Origin: Silicimonas sp.
Lineage (GTDB): Bacteria; Pseudomonadota; Alphaproteobacteria; Rhodobacterales; Rhodobacteraceae
NCBI GenBank assembly: GCA_022340315.1
Contig: JAJDOD010000077.1
Coordinates: 1-53,126, forward strand
Reading direction: 5' to 3'
Length of the DNA: 53,126 bases
In this document: one piece after another, positions 40,544 to 50,637 of the stretch
Layout: every line of letters begins with the position of its first letter
How positions within the stretch are numbered: position 1 is the first letter of the stretch
The notes under the pieces: generated by a model
Told to the model about the DNA's origin: nothing
Databases searched by the model: none
What the model saw: only the letters and a program-made list of their open reading frames with translations
Translations under genes and position numbers: made by a program

Positions 40544-41587
40544 ATGGGCCTGTTCATCGCAAGGCGCCTCGGCGTCATGATCCTGACGGCACTGTGCCTG
40601 ACCTTCGTGATCTTCTCCCTCACGAACCTTTACCCGAACCTCGAGAAGCTTGCGAAGACCCAGGGCAACGTCCGCATGACCGACGAACAGGTTGCCACCT
40701 GGATCGAGCGGAACGGCTTCGGAGAACCCGTTCTCCTCCGCTATGGCCAATGGCTGGGGATCGCTCCGGGTTGGACCTATACCGACGAGGACGGCACCGT
40801 TCGCGGGCGCTGTATCAATCGCGACAACACATCAGAGACCGCGCCCCGCTTCTGCGGCGTTCTTCAGGGTGACTGGGGCCATAGCACCGTCTTCCGGGAT
40901 GACGTTTCCTCGATCACGGCCACGCGGCTTGCCCTGACAGGCAAGCTGATGTTCTGGGTCATGGTGCTCATGGTCCCCTCGGCCCTCTTGATCGGCGTGC
41001 TTGCGGGGATGAAAGAGGGGTCCAGGCTCGACCGCTCGCTCTCGACCTTCTCGATCGCTTCGACAGCGACGCCCGAGTACGTCTCGGGCGTCATTTTCAT
41101 AACCTTGCTGGCGTCTTCGGCGGGATGGAAAATCTTCAAGGGCACGGCGACAAGTGCTGCCGACAACGCGACATTCGAGAACTTCTTTCTCCCGGTCCTG
41201 ACCATCGCGCTCTATGGCATGGGCTATATCGCCCGGATGACGCGGGCGAGCATGACCGAGGTGATGACGGCCCAGTACATACGTACGGCGCGTCTCAAGG
41301 GTGTCAGCTTTCGCAACATCGTTCTGAAGCATGCGCTTCGGAACGCGCTGATCGCACCCTTCACGGTCATAATGCTCCAGTTCCCCTGGCTCCTGAACGG
41401 CGTGGTGATCGTCGAGACGCTCTTCAACTACAAGGGCTTCGGCTGGACGCTGGTACAAGCGGCGGGCAACAACGATATCGAACTGCTACTCGCCTGCTCG
41501 GTCGTCGCCGTCTTTGTCGTCCTGGTGACGCAACTGATTTCCGATATCGGGTATGTGTTCCTGAACCCCCGCATCCGGATCGCGTGA
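40544..41587 (+). CDS. Peptide-type ABC permease 1 (DppB-like)
   Basis: A 347-residue inner-membrane permease of the DppB/OppB class. The N-terminal helix GVMILTALCLTFVIFSLTN (residues ~6-25) is followed by a ~90-residue external loop including an RGRCINRDN...APRFCG cysteine pair. Later helices follow, with the EAA-like TARLKGVSFRNIVLKHALRNALIAP loop. GGAGG precedes the ATG. It forms the channel with the downstream permease. Confidence 0.92.
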   Translation: MGLFIARRLGVMILTALCLTFVIFSLTNLYPNLEKLAKTQGNVRMTDEQVATWIERNGFGEPVLLRYGQWLGIAPGWTYTDEDGTVRGRCINRDNTSETAPRFCGVLQGDWGHSTVFRDDVSSITATRLALTGKLMFWVMVLMVPSALLIGVLAGMKEGSRLDRSLSTFSIASTATPEYVSGVIFITLLASSAGWKIFKGTATSAADNATFENFFLPVLTIALYGMGYIARMTRASMTEVMTAQYIRTARLKGVSFRNIVLKHALRNALIAPFTVIMLQFPWLLNGVVIVETLFNYKGFGWTLVQAAGNNDIELLLACSVVAVFVVLVTQLISDIGYVFLNPRIRIA

Positions 41588-41598
41588 GGAGATAGGAC

Positions 41599-43011
41599 GT
41601 GGAGCAACTCACCTGGACCGGCAATCTTTCCTTCCTGAACCCGATCTTCCTGGGTCTCTGGACGCTTCTCGGCGTTGCGGTGATGGCCCAGATTGTCACC
41701 AGTTTCTTCGGCACCGAGGTCGATGTAGCCGGTGACGAACTCGTGGTTAGGAAAACACCCAACGCGATGGCAGACAAGGTCGTGGTGTGGACGTTTTTCG
41801 CGTCGTTGGCAGTATCCTTCGCCTATCTCGTCGGTGGCATTCTGATGCCGGGGATCGAGGCGAAAGGTATCATTGGCACCATCTGTACCCGGCTCCTGCC
41901 TGTGTGGATCGCGCTCGCCGCCGTCTTCGCACTATCGGTCGCGTTCAAGCGCAGGCTTGGTCTCTACGGCAAGCTGTTCGACAGCAAGATCGGGATGATC
42001 GGTTTCGCAATCGTAATGTTCTGGGTCTTTACGGCCGTCTTCGGCGCAATGGACCTCGTTGTGACCCACGATCCCCTGTCGCAACTCTCGGGTATGAAGA
42101 ACAAGGTTCCCGGCACGCCACTACCAGATGGCGGTGACACCTATCCCTACTACCTTCTCGGCGGCGACAACCTCGCTCGCGACGTCTTCAGCCGCGTGGT
42201 CAAAGGCTCGTGGGAGGTCATCAAGGTTGCGCCGTTCGCGACGCTCTTCGCCTTCATGGTGGGGATAACGCTTGGACTTCCGGCCGCCTACTTCGGCGGC
42301 AAACTGGATACTTTCCTCACGTTCCTCGCGAACCTCATTCTCGCCTTTCCCGTGATCCTGCTCTTCTATCTTCTGGTCACGCCCGAGATCGTCCTGACCG
42401 GAATACCGGTCTACATGGCGGCGGTCCTGTTTATTTTCCCGATCGTCTTCACTGTCATCCTGATCAACAGCCGGTTCTACGTGCAACCAGGCAAGCGGAA
42501 CCTTTATCTCGCCATCACGCTCGTTTTCGGCCTTTGGCTGTATTCCGGAATCGCCTGGAACGCCGACCCGCTTGGCATCATCGAGTTTCCTCCGAATCTG
42601 CTGGTCGTCTTCGTCAGCGTCGTATTCGTCAACTCGCCCACCGTATTCCGCATCGTCCGGGGCCTCGCACTCGACATCAAGACGCGCGACTACGTGGCCG
42701 CCGGACAGACCCGCGGCGAAGGTGCATGGTACATCATGCTCTGGGAAATCCTGCCAAATGCGCGCGGACCGCTCATCGTCGATTTCTGCCTTAGGATCGG
42801 CTACACCACCATCCTGCTCGGAACTCTCGGCTTCTTCGGTCTCGGCCTCAGCCCCGAGTCCCCCGACTGGGGTTCGACGATCAACGACGGCCGCAAGCTC
42901 CTCTCGATCTATCCGCACGCCGCGCTGGTTCCGGCGCTTAGCCTGATGAGCCTCGTCCTCGGTCTCAATTTGCTTGCCGATGGCCTTCGCGAAGAAAGCC
43001 TGCGGGACTGA
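41599..43011 (+). CDS. Peptide-type ABC permease 2 (DppC-like), enlarged
   Basis: A 470-residue DppC-type permease, longer than the usual ~300. The N-terminal 130 residues add about three membrane segments before the standard DSKIGMIGFAIVMFWVF start. A further insertion (about residues 272-335) sits in the middle of the permease domain, containing FIFPIVFTVILINSRFYVQPG and GLWLYSGIAWNADPLG. The EAA loop reads TRDYVAAGQTRGEGAWYIMLWEILPNARGPL. GFFGLGLSPESPDWGSTINDG closes it as in DppC. The extra segments are not annotated by any domain that I recognise. Confidence 0.92.
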   Translation: MEQLTWTGNLSFLNPIFLGLWTLLGVAVMAQIVTSFFGTEVDVAGDELVVRKTPNAMADKVVVWTFFASLAVSFAYLVGGILMPGIEAKGIIGTICTRLLPVWIALAAVFALSVAFKRRLGLYGKLFDSKIGMIGFAIVMFWVFTAVFGAMDLVVTHDPLSQLSGMKNKVPGTPLPDGGDTYPYYLLGGDNLARDVFSRVVKGSWEVIKVAPFATLFAFMVGITLGLPAAYFGGKLDTFLTFLANLILAFPVILLFYLLVTPEIVLTGIPVYMAAVLFIFPIVFTVILINSRFYVQPGKRNLYLAITLVFGLWLYSGIAWNADPLGIIEFPPNLLVVFVSVVFVNSPTVFRIVRGLALDIKTRDYVAAGQTRGEGAWYIMLWEILPNARGPLIVDFCLRIGYTTILLGTLGFFGLGLSPESPDWGSTINDGRKLLSIYPHAALVPALSLMSLVLGLNLLADGLREESLRD

Positions 43012-43099
43012 TGGTTCATCATTGGCCCATAAATACTCCCGGGGGGTCCGGGGGAGCAACGCTCCCCCGGCGGATCGGCGCGACGCAGTCGCGGCGACA
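43012..43099. repeat. Palindromic intergenic element, copy B
   Basis: An element between permease 2 and the ATPase. The left end TGGTTCATCATTGGCCCATA and AATACTCCCGGGG match copy A at 21293. It contains a perfect 10-bp stem, CCGGGGGAGC-AAC-GCTCCCCCGG (43048-43070). A second perfect stem, CGCGAC-GCA-GTCGCG, lies at 43079-43093. It is inside an operon, so it may act as an mRNA processing or stabilising structure. Confidence 0.65.
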
Positions 43100-43114
43100 C
43101 AAGGATAAAGCGCT

Positions 43115-45199
43115 ATGACCAAATGGGACTACGACGGCCCGATCCTCGAAATCGACAAGCTTTCGATCAGCTTTTTCACCCGGCTCAGGGAAATCCCCGC
43201 CGTGATGGATTTCTCCTGCACGGTCCAGCCCGGTGAAGCGCTTGGCCTGGTGGGCGAGAGCGGGTGCGGCAAGTCCACCGTCGCACTTGGCGTGATGCAG
43301 GACCTCGGTGTTAACGGCCGGATCGTCGGCGGCACCATCAAGTTCAAGGGCCGCAACCTGAACCAGATGAGCCAGGAAGAGTTGCGCGGCATCCGCGGCA
43401 GTGAAATCGCGATGATCTACCAGGAGCCGATGGCATCACTGAATCCGGCCATGCGGATCGGCAGACAACTCATGGAAGTGCCGATGATCCACGAGGGCGT
43501 CGATGAGAAAGAGGCCTGGAAGCGCGCGCTCGAAGTGGTGTCCGACGTCCGATTGCCCGACCCCGAGCGGATGCTGAACAGCTTCCCGCACCAGTTGTCC
43601 GGCGGCCAGCAACAGCGCATCGTCATCGCGATGGCGCTGATGTCCAAGCCTTCGCTCCTGATCCTCGACGAACCCACAACCGCGCTCGACGTGACGGTTG
43701 AGGCCGCCGTGGTGGAACTGGTCAAGGACCTCGGCAAGAAATACGGCACGTCGATGCTCTTCATCAGCCACAACCTCGGGCTGGTGCTGGAAACCTGCGA
43801 CCGCATCTGCGTGATGTACTCCGGCGAGGCTGTTGAGCGCGGCTCGATCGGGGATGTCTTCGACAAGATGCAACACCCTTACACGCAAGCGCTCTTCCGC
43901 TCGATCCCACTGCCCGGAGCCGACAAGAACGCGCGTCCGTTGGTGGCGATCCCCGGCAACTTCCCGCTTCCGCACGAGCGCCCGCCGGGCTGCAATTTCG
44001 GGCCGCGCTGCGACTATTTCCAGGCCGGTCGCTGCGACCAGGGCGACATAAGGATGGCGGACGTGCCCGGCGACGACCGCCACGCCACGCGGTGCCTGCG
44101 GTTCGAGGAGATCGACTGGAACGCCCCCATCCAGCTCGGGGTGCAGCACGACAAGACCGCGCCCGGCGACGTGGTGCTCAGGATGGAGAACCTCAAGAAG
44201 TACTACGAGGTTGCCGCCAACGCGCTCTTCGGCGGCGGCGAAAGAAAGGTAGTCAAGGCGAACGAAAGCCTGACCTTCGAGGCCCGCGAAAGCGAAACGC
44301 TCGCCATCGTGGGCGAGTCGGGCTGCGGAAAGTCGACCTTCGCCAAGGTTCTGATGGGGCTGGAGACTGCGACCGAGGGTCAAATACTGCTCGACAACCG
44401 GCCCATCGAACAGGTTCCGATCGAGGCGAGGGACACCAAAACCGTCTCGAATGTGCAGATGGTGTTTCAAAACCCGTTCGACACGCTGAACCCGTCGATG
44501 ACAGTGGGGCGTCAGATCATCCGGGCGCTCGAAATCTTCGGGATCGGGGACAGCGAGACAGACCGCGAGCGGCGCATGCTCGAACTGCTCGATCTCGTGA
44601 AGCTGCCGCGCGAATTCGCGACCCGGATGCCGCGCCAGTTGTCAGGCGGCCAGAAGCAGCGCGTCGGGATCGCCCGCGCCTTTTCGGGAGGCGCCCGAAT
44701 TGTGGTTGCGGACGAACCGGTGTCCGCGCTCGATGTCAGCGTGCAGGCCGCGGTCACCGAGCTCCTGATGGAGATCCAGCGCACCGAGAAGACGACGCTT
44801 CTCTTCATCAGTCACGACCTCTCGATCGTACGCTATCTCGCAGACCGCGTGATGGTCATGTATCTCGGTCATGTCGTCGAAATCGGCGATACCGAGGAGG
44901 TCTTTGCGCCGCCCTACCACCCCTATACCGAGGCGCTGCTTTCGGCGGTCCCGATTGCCGATACCAGCGTCGAGAAACAGCACATCGTACTGGAAGGCGA
45001 TGTCCCCTCGGCGATGAACCCTCCTCCGGGCTGTCCGTTCCAGACCCGCTGCCGCTGGAAGGACCGTGTGCCGGACGGGCTTTGCGACAAGGAGGTGCCG
45101 CCAATGGTGACGCTCTCCGGCGGGCACCAGATCAAGTGCCACCTGTCCGAGGAGGTTCTGGCCGCGATGGAACCCGTCATTCGGATTGCAGCGGAATAG
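43115..45199 (+). CDS. Fused double ABC ATPase (DppD-DppF type)
   Basis: A 694-residue protein with two complete ABC ATPase domains. Domain 1 has Walker A GESGCGKST (~47-55), signature LSGGQQQR and Walker B LLILDEPTTALD. Domain 2 has GESGCGKST again (~400-408), LSGGQKQRVG and IVVADEPVSALD. Each is followed by the oligopeptide-ABC C-terminal Cys motif (PPGCNFGPRCDYF and PPGCPFQTRCRW). It drives the importer encoded upstream. It starts 103 bp after the permease across the palindromic element. Confidence 0.95.
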   Translation: MTKWDYDGPILEIDKLSISFFTRLREIPAVMDFSCTVQPGEALGLVGESGCGKSTVALGVMQDLGVNGRIVGGTIKFKGRNLNQMSQEELRGIRGSEIAMIYQEPMASLNPAMRIGRQLMEVPMIHEGVDEKEAWKRALEVVSDVRLPDPERMLNSFPHQLSGGQQQRIVIAMALMSKPSLLILDEPTTALDVTVEAAVVELVKDLGKKYGTSMLFISHNLGLVLETCDRICVMYSGEAVERGSIGDVFDKMQHPYTQALFRSIPLPGADKNARPLVAIPGNFPLPHERPPGCNFGPRCDYFQAGRCDQGDIRMADVPGDDRHATRCLRFEEIDWNAPIQLGVQHDKTAPGDVVLRMENLKKYYEVAANALFGGGERKVVKANESLTFEARESETLAIVGESGCGKSTFAKVLMGLETATEGQILLDNRPIEQVPIEARDTKTVSNVQMVFQNPFDTLNPSMTVGRQIIRALEIFGIGDSETDRERRMLELLDLVKLPREFATRMPRQLSGGQKQRVGIARAFSGGARIVVADEPVSALDVSVQAAVTELLMEIQRTEKTTLLFISHDLSIVRYLADRVMVMYLGHVVEIGDTEEVFAPPYHPYTEALLSAVPIADTSVEKQHIVLEGDVPSAMNPPPGCPFQTRCRWKDRVPDGLCDKEVPPMVTLSGGHQIKCHLSEEVLAAMEPVIRIAAE

Positions 45200-45212
45200 G
45201 TGCCTCGCGCAG

Positions 45213-45389
45213 TCAGAAGTCGACCGCGATCCCCTTGTTCTCCCAGTCGCCGTAGCGGACCGGCTCGGGCCCATCACGTCCGCCCAGTTCCACGGGACGC
45301 TCTGCCTGTTTCGCCGCCTTGCGCCGCGCTTCGGCCTCCGCCAGCGCGCGCTTGGCTTCCGGCGTGATGGGAGGTTTCTTGTCGCTCAT
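45213..45389 (-). CDS. DUF1674 small protein (SDHAF4-like)
   Basis: A 58-residue protein beginning MSDKKPPITPEAKRALAEAE. It ends with the diagnostic DUF1674 tail, GPEPVRYGDWENKGIAVDF. The family includes SDHAF4, a chaperone that helps assemble succinate dehydrogenase flavoprotein in mitochondria; bacterial members probably act likewise. It is divergent from rsmB across 45 bp and convergent with the ATPase gene 13 bp away. Confidence 0.88.
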   Translation of the reverse strand: MSDKKPPITPEAKRALAEAEARRKAAKQAERPVELGGRDGPEPVRYGDWENKGIAVDF

Positions 45390-45434
45390 GCGCCATTGGT
45401 ATAACGCGGGTCAGGTTTCTTTCAAGGCAGGCGG

Positions 45435-46685
45435 ATGAGTGAAGAGGGACGAAAGACACGGGCGCTCGCGATCGAGGCCATGACGGCGGTGACCGAAGGC
45501 GGCGCGACCCTGGGCGAGGTTCTGCCGCGACTGACCTCCGGTCTCTCTCCAGCCGAGGCCGCGCGCACGGGCCGCCTCGCGACCGAGGCGCTGCGTTTTG
45601 CCAACCGCGCCGATCGCGTGTTGGGGCCGCACCTCAGGCTGCGTCCTGAAGAGCCGGTGATGAACGCCCTCCGCCTCGCGATCTACGAGCTATTCGAGAC
45701 CGGAGCCGCGCCGCATGGTGTTGTGGACGCCGCTGTGTCTCTGGTCGCTCGATCCAAGTCCGGACTGGTAAACGCCGTGCTCAGGAACATCCTCAGGCGG
45801 AACCTGGACTGGTCCGCGCTTCCGGCGCCGCAGACGCCCAAATGGCTTCGCAAGAGGCTGGTCTCGACCTGGGGCAAACCAGCAGTCGAGGCGATGGAGC
45901 GGGTCCAGGCGACGCGCCCGCCGACCGACCTGACGTGCCGCGCGCCCGCCGAGGCGGAAGCCTGGGCCGAGCGTATGGGCGCGACGCTCCTTCCGGGCGG
46001 CAGCCTCAGGCTCGCGCCGGGCGTACAGGTGACCGCTCTGCCTGGCTATGACGAAGGCGCATGGTGGGTGCAGGACGCCGGTGCCGCCGTTGCCGCGCGT
46101 GTCCTCGCGCCGAAACCGGGCGAGCGGGTGCTCGACCTCTGCGCCGCACCCGGCGGCAAGGCGATGCAACTTGCCTCCGCCGGAGCATCGGTGACGGCGC
46201 TCGACATCTCGGCGGACAGATTGGAAAGGCTCCGCGACAATCTCGCCCGAACATCGCTTTCGGCCGAGATCGTCGTTGCAGATGCCCTGGAATGGACGCC
46301 GCCTGCGCCATTCGATGCCATCCTGCTCGACGCGCCGTGTTCGGCCACCGGCACGCTCAGGCGGCATCCCGATCTCGGCCACGCGCGTGACGGGACCGGC
46401 ATTGCCGCCATCACCGCGCTGCAAACCGCTCTGCTCGACCGCACCGCGGGTTGGCTCGCATCCGGTGGACGGCTCGTGTACTGCACCTGTTCGCTATTGC
46501 CGGAGGAGGGAGAGGAGCAGATCGACGCTTTTTTGGCACGGCATCCCGGCTTTGCCACAGAGGCACCCGTGTCCGACGATCCGGTGTGGAGCGCGCCCCA
46601 GGGGCTTCGCCTCCGCCCCGATCATTGGGAGGACCGCGGCGGCATTGATGGGTTTTTTGTCGCCTGCCTGAAAAATCACTCATGA
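45435..46685 (+). CDS. rsmB: 16S rRNA m5C967 methyltransferase RsmB
   Basis: A 416-residue RNA methyltransferase with an N-terminal NusB-like domain (~residues 1-130, ARTGRLATEALRFANRADRVL). A C-terminal Rossmann fold follows: SAM motif DLCAAPGGKAMQL, active-site Cys in LLDAPCSATGTLRRHPD and in YCTCSLLPEE. It modifies C967 of 16S rRNA in the small subunit. The ATG at 45435 follows AGGCAGG. It is 73 bp upstream of the heparinase-family gene. Confidence 0.94.
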   Translation: MSEEGRKTRALAIEAMTAVTEGGATLGEVLPRLTSGLSPAEAARTGRLATEALRFANRADRVLGPHLRLRPEEPVMNALRLAIYELFETGAAPHGVVDAAVSLVARSKSGLVNAVLRNILRRNLDWSALPAPQTPKWLRKRLVSTWGKPAVEAMERVQATRPPTDLTCRAPAEAEAWAERMGATLLPGGSLRLAPGVQVTALPGYDEGAWWVQDAGAAVAARVLAPKPGERVLDLCAAPGGKAMQLASAGASVTALDISADRLERLRDNLARTSLSAEIVVADALEWTPPAPFDAILLDAPCSATGTLRRHPDLGHARDGTGIAAITALQTALLDRTAGWLASGGRLVYCTCSLLPEEGEEQIDAFLARHPGFATEAPVSDDPVWSAPQGLRLRPDHWEDRGGIDGFFVACLKNHS

Positions 46686-46758
46686 CAGTCACCGACTTAG
46701 CCGGTAACTTGGTCGCCAAGACCTGGGGAAACGGGCTTGATAAAGGGCAGGGCGGCTG

Positions 46759-48513
46759 TTGGCGGACAACGAAAGCTGGTCCACGAGGAAGAGGCGGTTT
46801 CTGAACCGCGCCCATGCGCGCGCGGCCAGGTTTTCGCGTGGCGCAACCGCGTTCACCTCGACACCGGAACCCAGGACCATCGGCAGTTTCGCGCGCGGCC
46901 GTCAGATCACCGGTGGCAACTTCCTCTTTTCCGGCTATCTCGTGCAGGCTCCTGGAACACCGATCTGGGACCTTCCGATGCCGGACGCCGGGTTCGAATC
47001 GGACCTGCACGGTTTCACATGGCTCGACGATCTGGTGGCCGTGAGCGATATCCATGCCGTCAAGCGCGCGCAGAACTGGACCCATGACTGGGTGCGCCGC
47101 TTCTCGGATGGACACGGGTTGGGCTGGACGCCGGACCTGACCGGGCGGCGGCTGATCCGCTGGATCAACCACGCCATTCTTCTTCTGAACGGACAGGACA
47201 GCGAGACCAGCAGCGCCTATTTTCGTTCCCTGTCGCAACAAACCGTGTACCTGTCGCGGCGCTGGAAAGCCTCGTCTTCCGGCTTGCCACGCTTCGAGAC
47301 GCTGACCGGTCTGATCTATGCAGGTCTCGCACTCGAAGGCATGGATCGCCATGTCGGCACCGCCGTGCGGGCTTTGGCGCATGAGTGTACAAAGGAAATC
47401 GACTCGAACGGCGGCTTGTCGACACGCAATCCCGAGGAACTGCTCGAGGTCTTTACCCTCCTGAACTGGTCGGCCGACGCGCTCCGCGACGCGGGACGCA
47501 TGCCGATCGAGCCGATAACGGATGCGATACGCGCCATCGCACCTGTGCTGCGTGCCCTCAGGCATGCCGATGGCGGTCTCGCGCGGTTCCACGGCGGCGG
47601 GCGCGGGATGGAGGGGCGGCTCGACCGCGCCCTGGCCACGGCCGGAGTGCGGACCGCTCCGAACCACGACCGGTACATGGGCTACGCGCGCATATCGCAT
47701 GGCAGGACGACGATCATCGTCGATGCCGATGTCCCTCCCCGCAAGACCGCTTCAGCCAATGCCCATGCCTCGACACTTGCGATGGAAGTCACGTCTGGGC
47801 GGCGTCCGCTGATCGTCAATTGCGGCTCGGGCGCCACCTTCGGCAAGAGCTGGCGGCGTGCCGGGCGCGCGACGCCAAGCCATTCGACGCTTGGGATCGA
47901 GGGGTTTTCCTCGTCGCGCCTCGGCACGGTTGGCGAAGTCGATGAAAGCGAGGCCGAGTTTCTCGTCGACACGCCGAAGGAAGTGGGCTTCGAACGCGCC
48001 GAGGTCGAAGGCGGCACGCGCATGGTCGTCGGCCATGACGGTTATGTGGCGACGCACGGGCTGACCCATGTCCGGACGTTGCATATCGGCTTTGACGGAC
48101 GTGAGCTGAAGGGCGAGGATGTCCTCATGACGCGGACGACGGCGGACGAGCGCAAGTTCGACCTTGTCTTCGACAAGTCCCGCCTCAAGGGCATTCCGTT
48201 TTCCATCAGGTTCCACCTGCACCCTGATGTCGATGCAACGCTCGACATGAACGGCACCGCGGTGTCGATGGTGCTGAAAAGCAGCGAGATCTGGGTGTTT
48301 CGCTGCCAGGGTCCGGTGGAAATCGACTTGGAATCCAGCGTCTACCTGGAAAAAACCCGCCTCAGCCCACGTGCGACCAAACAGGTGGTTCTATCCGGCG
48401 TGGCAGTAGAGTATGCCACGCGCGTCAGCTGGTCCCTTGCCAAGACACAGGACACGCCAACCGCGATCCGCGACTACAAGGACAAGGAAAAGGCCGAACT
48501 GGCGGTGGACTAA
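46759..48513 (+). CDS. Heparinase II/III family protein
   Basis: A 584-residue protein of the heparinase II/III-like group. The N-terminal half is an alpha-helical toroid-like region with WTHDWVRRFSDGHG and RLIRWINHAILLLNG. The C-terminal half is a beta-sandwich with GGARF-type HADGGLARFHGGG and MGYARISHGRTTIIVDAD. It has no signal peptide, unlike secreted polysaccharide lyases. This alphaproteobacterial orthologue sits constantly beside rsmB and purH and its substrate is unknown. The start is TTG at 46759, as no ATG gives a better fit upstream. Confidence 0.9.
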   Translation: MADNESWSTRKRRFLNRAHARAARFSRGATAFTSTPEPRTIGSFARGRQITGGNFLFSGYLVQAPGTPIWDLPMPDAGFESDLHGFTWLDDLVAVSDIHAVKRAQNWTHDWVRRFSDGHGLGWTPDLTGRRLIRWINHAILLLNGQDSETSSAYFRSLSQQTVYLSRRWKASSSGLPRFETLTGLIYAGLALEGMDRHVGTAVRALAHECTKEIDSNGGLSTRNPEELLEVFTLLNWSADALRDAGRMPIEPITDAIRAIAPVLRALRHADGGLARFHGGGRGMEGRLDRALATAGVRTAPNHDRYMGYARISHGRTTIIVDADVPPRKTASANAHASTLAMEVTSGRRPLIVNCGSGATFGKSWRRAGRATPSHSTLGIEGFSSSRLGTVGEVDESEAEFLVDTPKEVGFERAEVEGGTRMVVGHDGYVATHGLTHVRTLHIGFDGRELKGEDVLMTRTTADERKFDLVFDKSRLKGIPFSIRFHLHPDVDATLDMNGTAVSMVLKSSEIWVFRCQGPVEIDLESSVYLEKTRLSPRATKQVVLSGVAVEYATRVSWSLAKTQDTPTAIRDYKDKEKAELAVD

Positions 48514-48528
48514 AGGGACCCGTTTACC

Positions 48529-50118
48529 ATGACCGATCTGCAGCCGGTACGCCGTGCGCTTCTTTCCGTTTCCGACAAGACCGGGCTGGTGGATTTCGCC
48601 ACATCCCTTGCCGCGCGCGGCATTGACCTCGTCTCGACCGGGGGCACGGCGAAGACGCTGCGTGATGCCGGGCTCAAGGTCCGGGACGTGGCCGATCTGA
48701 CAGGTTTTCCAGAGATGATGGACGGACGTGTGAAGACGCTGCACCCGGCGGTGCATGGAGGGCTTCTCGCATTGCGGGACGACCAGGCGCATTTGGCGTC
48801 GATGGAGGCACACGGGATAGCACCGATCGACCTTCTGGTGGTCAACCTCTACCCGTTCGAGGCGACCGTCGCCCGTGGCGCCGACTATGCCACCGCGATC
48901 GAGAACATCGACATCGGTGGCCCGGCCATGATCCGCGCCGCCGCGAAAAACCACAGGTTCGTCAGCGTCGTGGTCGATGTCGAGGACTACGCTCCTCTCC
49001 TTGCCGAGCTTGACGCGAACGACGGGCAAACGACCTATGCCACCCGCCAGCGGCTTGCCTTGACGGCCTATGCCCGCACCGGCGCCTATGACGCGGCGGT
49101 ATCTGCCTGGATGTCCGGCGCGCTGGGCGAGGCCGCGCCACGACGGCGTGCCTTCGCGGGGACGCTTGCCCAGACGCTCCGCTACGGCGAGAACCCGCAC
49201 CAGGCGGCAGCGTTCTACAAGGACGGGCGTGACATTCCCGGCGTCGCGACTGCGGTACAGCACCAGGGCAAAGAGCTGTCCTACAACAATATCAACGACA
49301 CCGACGCGGCGTTTCGGCTCGTGTCCGAGTTCGCTCCCGGAGATGGCCCCGCGGTGGCGATCATCAAGCACGCCAACCCGTGCGGCGTGGCGCGGGGCAA
49401 CACCCTTGCCGAAGCTTTCTCGAAGGCCTTCGACTGTGACCGCACCAGCGCCTTCGGCGGTATCGTTGCGCTCAACGGTACCCTGGATGGCGACACCGCC
49501 CGCGCGATCTCGGAGATTTTCACCGAAGTCGTGATCGCGCCCGACGCCACCGACGAGGCAAGGGAGGTCTTTGCAGCCAAGAAGAACCTGCGCCTTCTCA
49601 CAACTGGCGGCCTCCCCGATCCGGGGGCGACGCAACTGGCAGTTCGCCAGGTTTCGGGTGGTTGGCTGGTTCAGGACGATGATATCGGCCACATCACTGC
49701 GGGGGATCTCAAGGTCGTCACTCAGAAGGCCCCGACGGAGGATCAGGTTGCGGATCTGCTCTTTGCCTGGCGCGTGGCCAAGCACGTGAAGTCCAACGCG
49801 ATCATCTATGCCAGGGGCGGCGCGACCGTCGGCATCGGCGCCGGCCAGATGAGCCGGGTCGACAGCTCCACCATCGCTGCGCTGAAGGCGCGTAGAATGG
49901 CCGAGGAGCTCGGCCTTTCCGAAAGCCCGGCGGTTGGATCGGTCGTTGCCTCCGACGCGTTCTTCCCCTTCCCCGACGGGCTACTGGCCGCCGCCGATGC
50001 GGGCGCGACAGCCGTTATCCAGCCGGGCGGTTCGATGCGGGATGACGCCGTGATCGACGCGGCGGACAAGGCCGGGCTTGCAATGGTGTTCACCGGCATG
50101 AGACATTTCCGCCATTGA
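48529..50118 (+). CDS. purH: Bifunctional AICAR transformylase/IMP cyclohydrolase PurH
   Basis: PurH catalyses the last two steps of IMP synthesis. The 529-residue protein has the MGS-like cyclohydrolase domain ([33 protein letters not shown]). The transformylase domain follows, with [23 protein letters not shown], and [18 protein letters not shown] and [10 protein letters not shown] end it. Length is normal. AAAGGGA precedes the ATG. Its stop overlaps the lspA ATG by one base (TGATG). Confidence 0.97.
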   Translation: MTDLQPVRRALLSVSDKTGLVDFATSLAARGIDLVSTGGTAKTLRDAGLKVRDVADLTGFPEMMDGRVKTLHPAVHGGLLALRDDQAHLASMEAHGIAPIDLLVVNLYPFEATVARGADYATAIENIDIGGPAMIRAAAKNHRFVSVVVDVEDYAPLLAELDANDGQTTYATRQRLALTAYARTGAYDAAVSAWMSGALGEAAPRRRAFAGTLAQTLRYGENPHQAAAFYKDGRDIPGVATAVQHQGKELSYNNINDTDAAFRLVSEFAPGDGPAVAIIKHANPCGVARGNTLAEAFSKAFDCDRTSAFGGIVALNGTLDGDTARAISEIFTEVVIAPDATDEAREVFAAKKNLRLLTTGGLPDPGATQLAVRQVSGGWLVQDDDIGHITAGDLKVVTQKAPTEDQVADLLFAWRVAKHVKSNAIIYARGGATVGIGAGQMSRVDSSTIAALKARRMAEELGLSESPAVGSVVASDAFFPFPDGLLAAADAGATAVIQPGGSMRDDAVIDAADKAGLAMVFTGMRHFRH

Positions 50119-50609
50119 TGCGACCACTCGTCCCCCTCTGGTTCTCGGCATTTCTTGTCCTGATCCTCGACCAGTTCACCAAGCTGATCGTGCTCTATGT
50201 GCTCGACCTCAAGACGCGTGGCGGCATGCTGGTCCTCGACCCCTATCTGAACCTGCGCATGGCGTGGAACACCGGCATCAACTTCGGCATCCAGCTTGGC
50301 GACAAGTGGCTTCTCATCGTTCTGGCATTGGCCATCTGTACCTGGGTCATCTGGTGGATGAACCGCGACCGCCCGCGCCGGATCGTTCAGATTTCGGCTG
50401 GCATGGTCATCGGCGGGGCGATCGGCAATGTTTTCGACCGGCTGTTATACGGTGCGGTTGCCGATTTCCTTAACATGTCCTGTTGCGGTTTCGAGAATCC
50501 CTACTCGTTCAATGTGGCGGACATCTCGATCTTTATCGGGGCGGTCGGACTTATTCTCCTGACCAACGACGCCCCTCGGACAGGCGACTCGCCAGAACGG
50601 TCGGACTGA
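50118..50609 (+). CDS. lspA: Lipoprotein signal peptidase LspA
   Basis: A 163-residue signal peptidase II with four membrane segments. It cuts the signal of diacylated prolipoproteins. Family blocks [11 protein letters not shown] (~14-24) and NTGINFGI are present, and the catalytic Asp pair lies in [16 protein letters not shown] and [11 protein letters not shown] at 50118 overlaps the purH stop; a TTG just before is less likely. A lipoprotein gene follows 28 bp later. Confidence 0.95.
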   Translation: MRPLVPLWFSAFLVLILDQFTKLIVLYVLDLKTRGGMLVLDPYLNLRMAWNTGINFGIQLGDKWLLIVLALAICTWVIWWMNRDRPRRIVQISAGMVIGGAIGNVFDRLLYGAVADFLNMSCCGFENPYSFNVADISIFIGAVGLILLTNDAPRTGDSPERSD

Positions 50610-50637
50610 CGTACAACGGGCGAAACGAGGAAACCGA

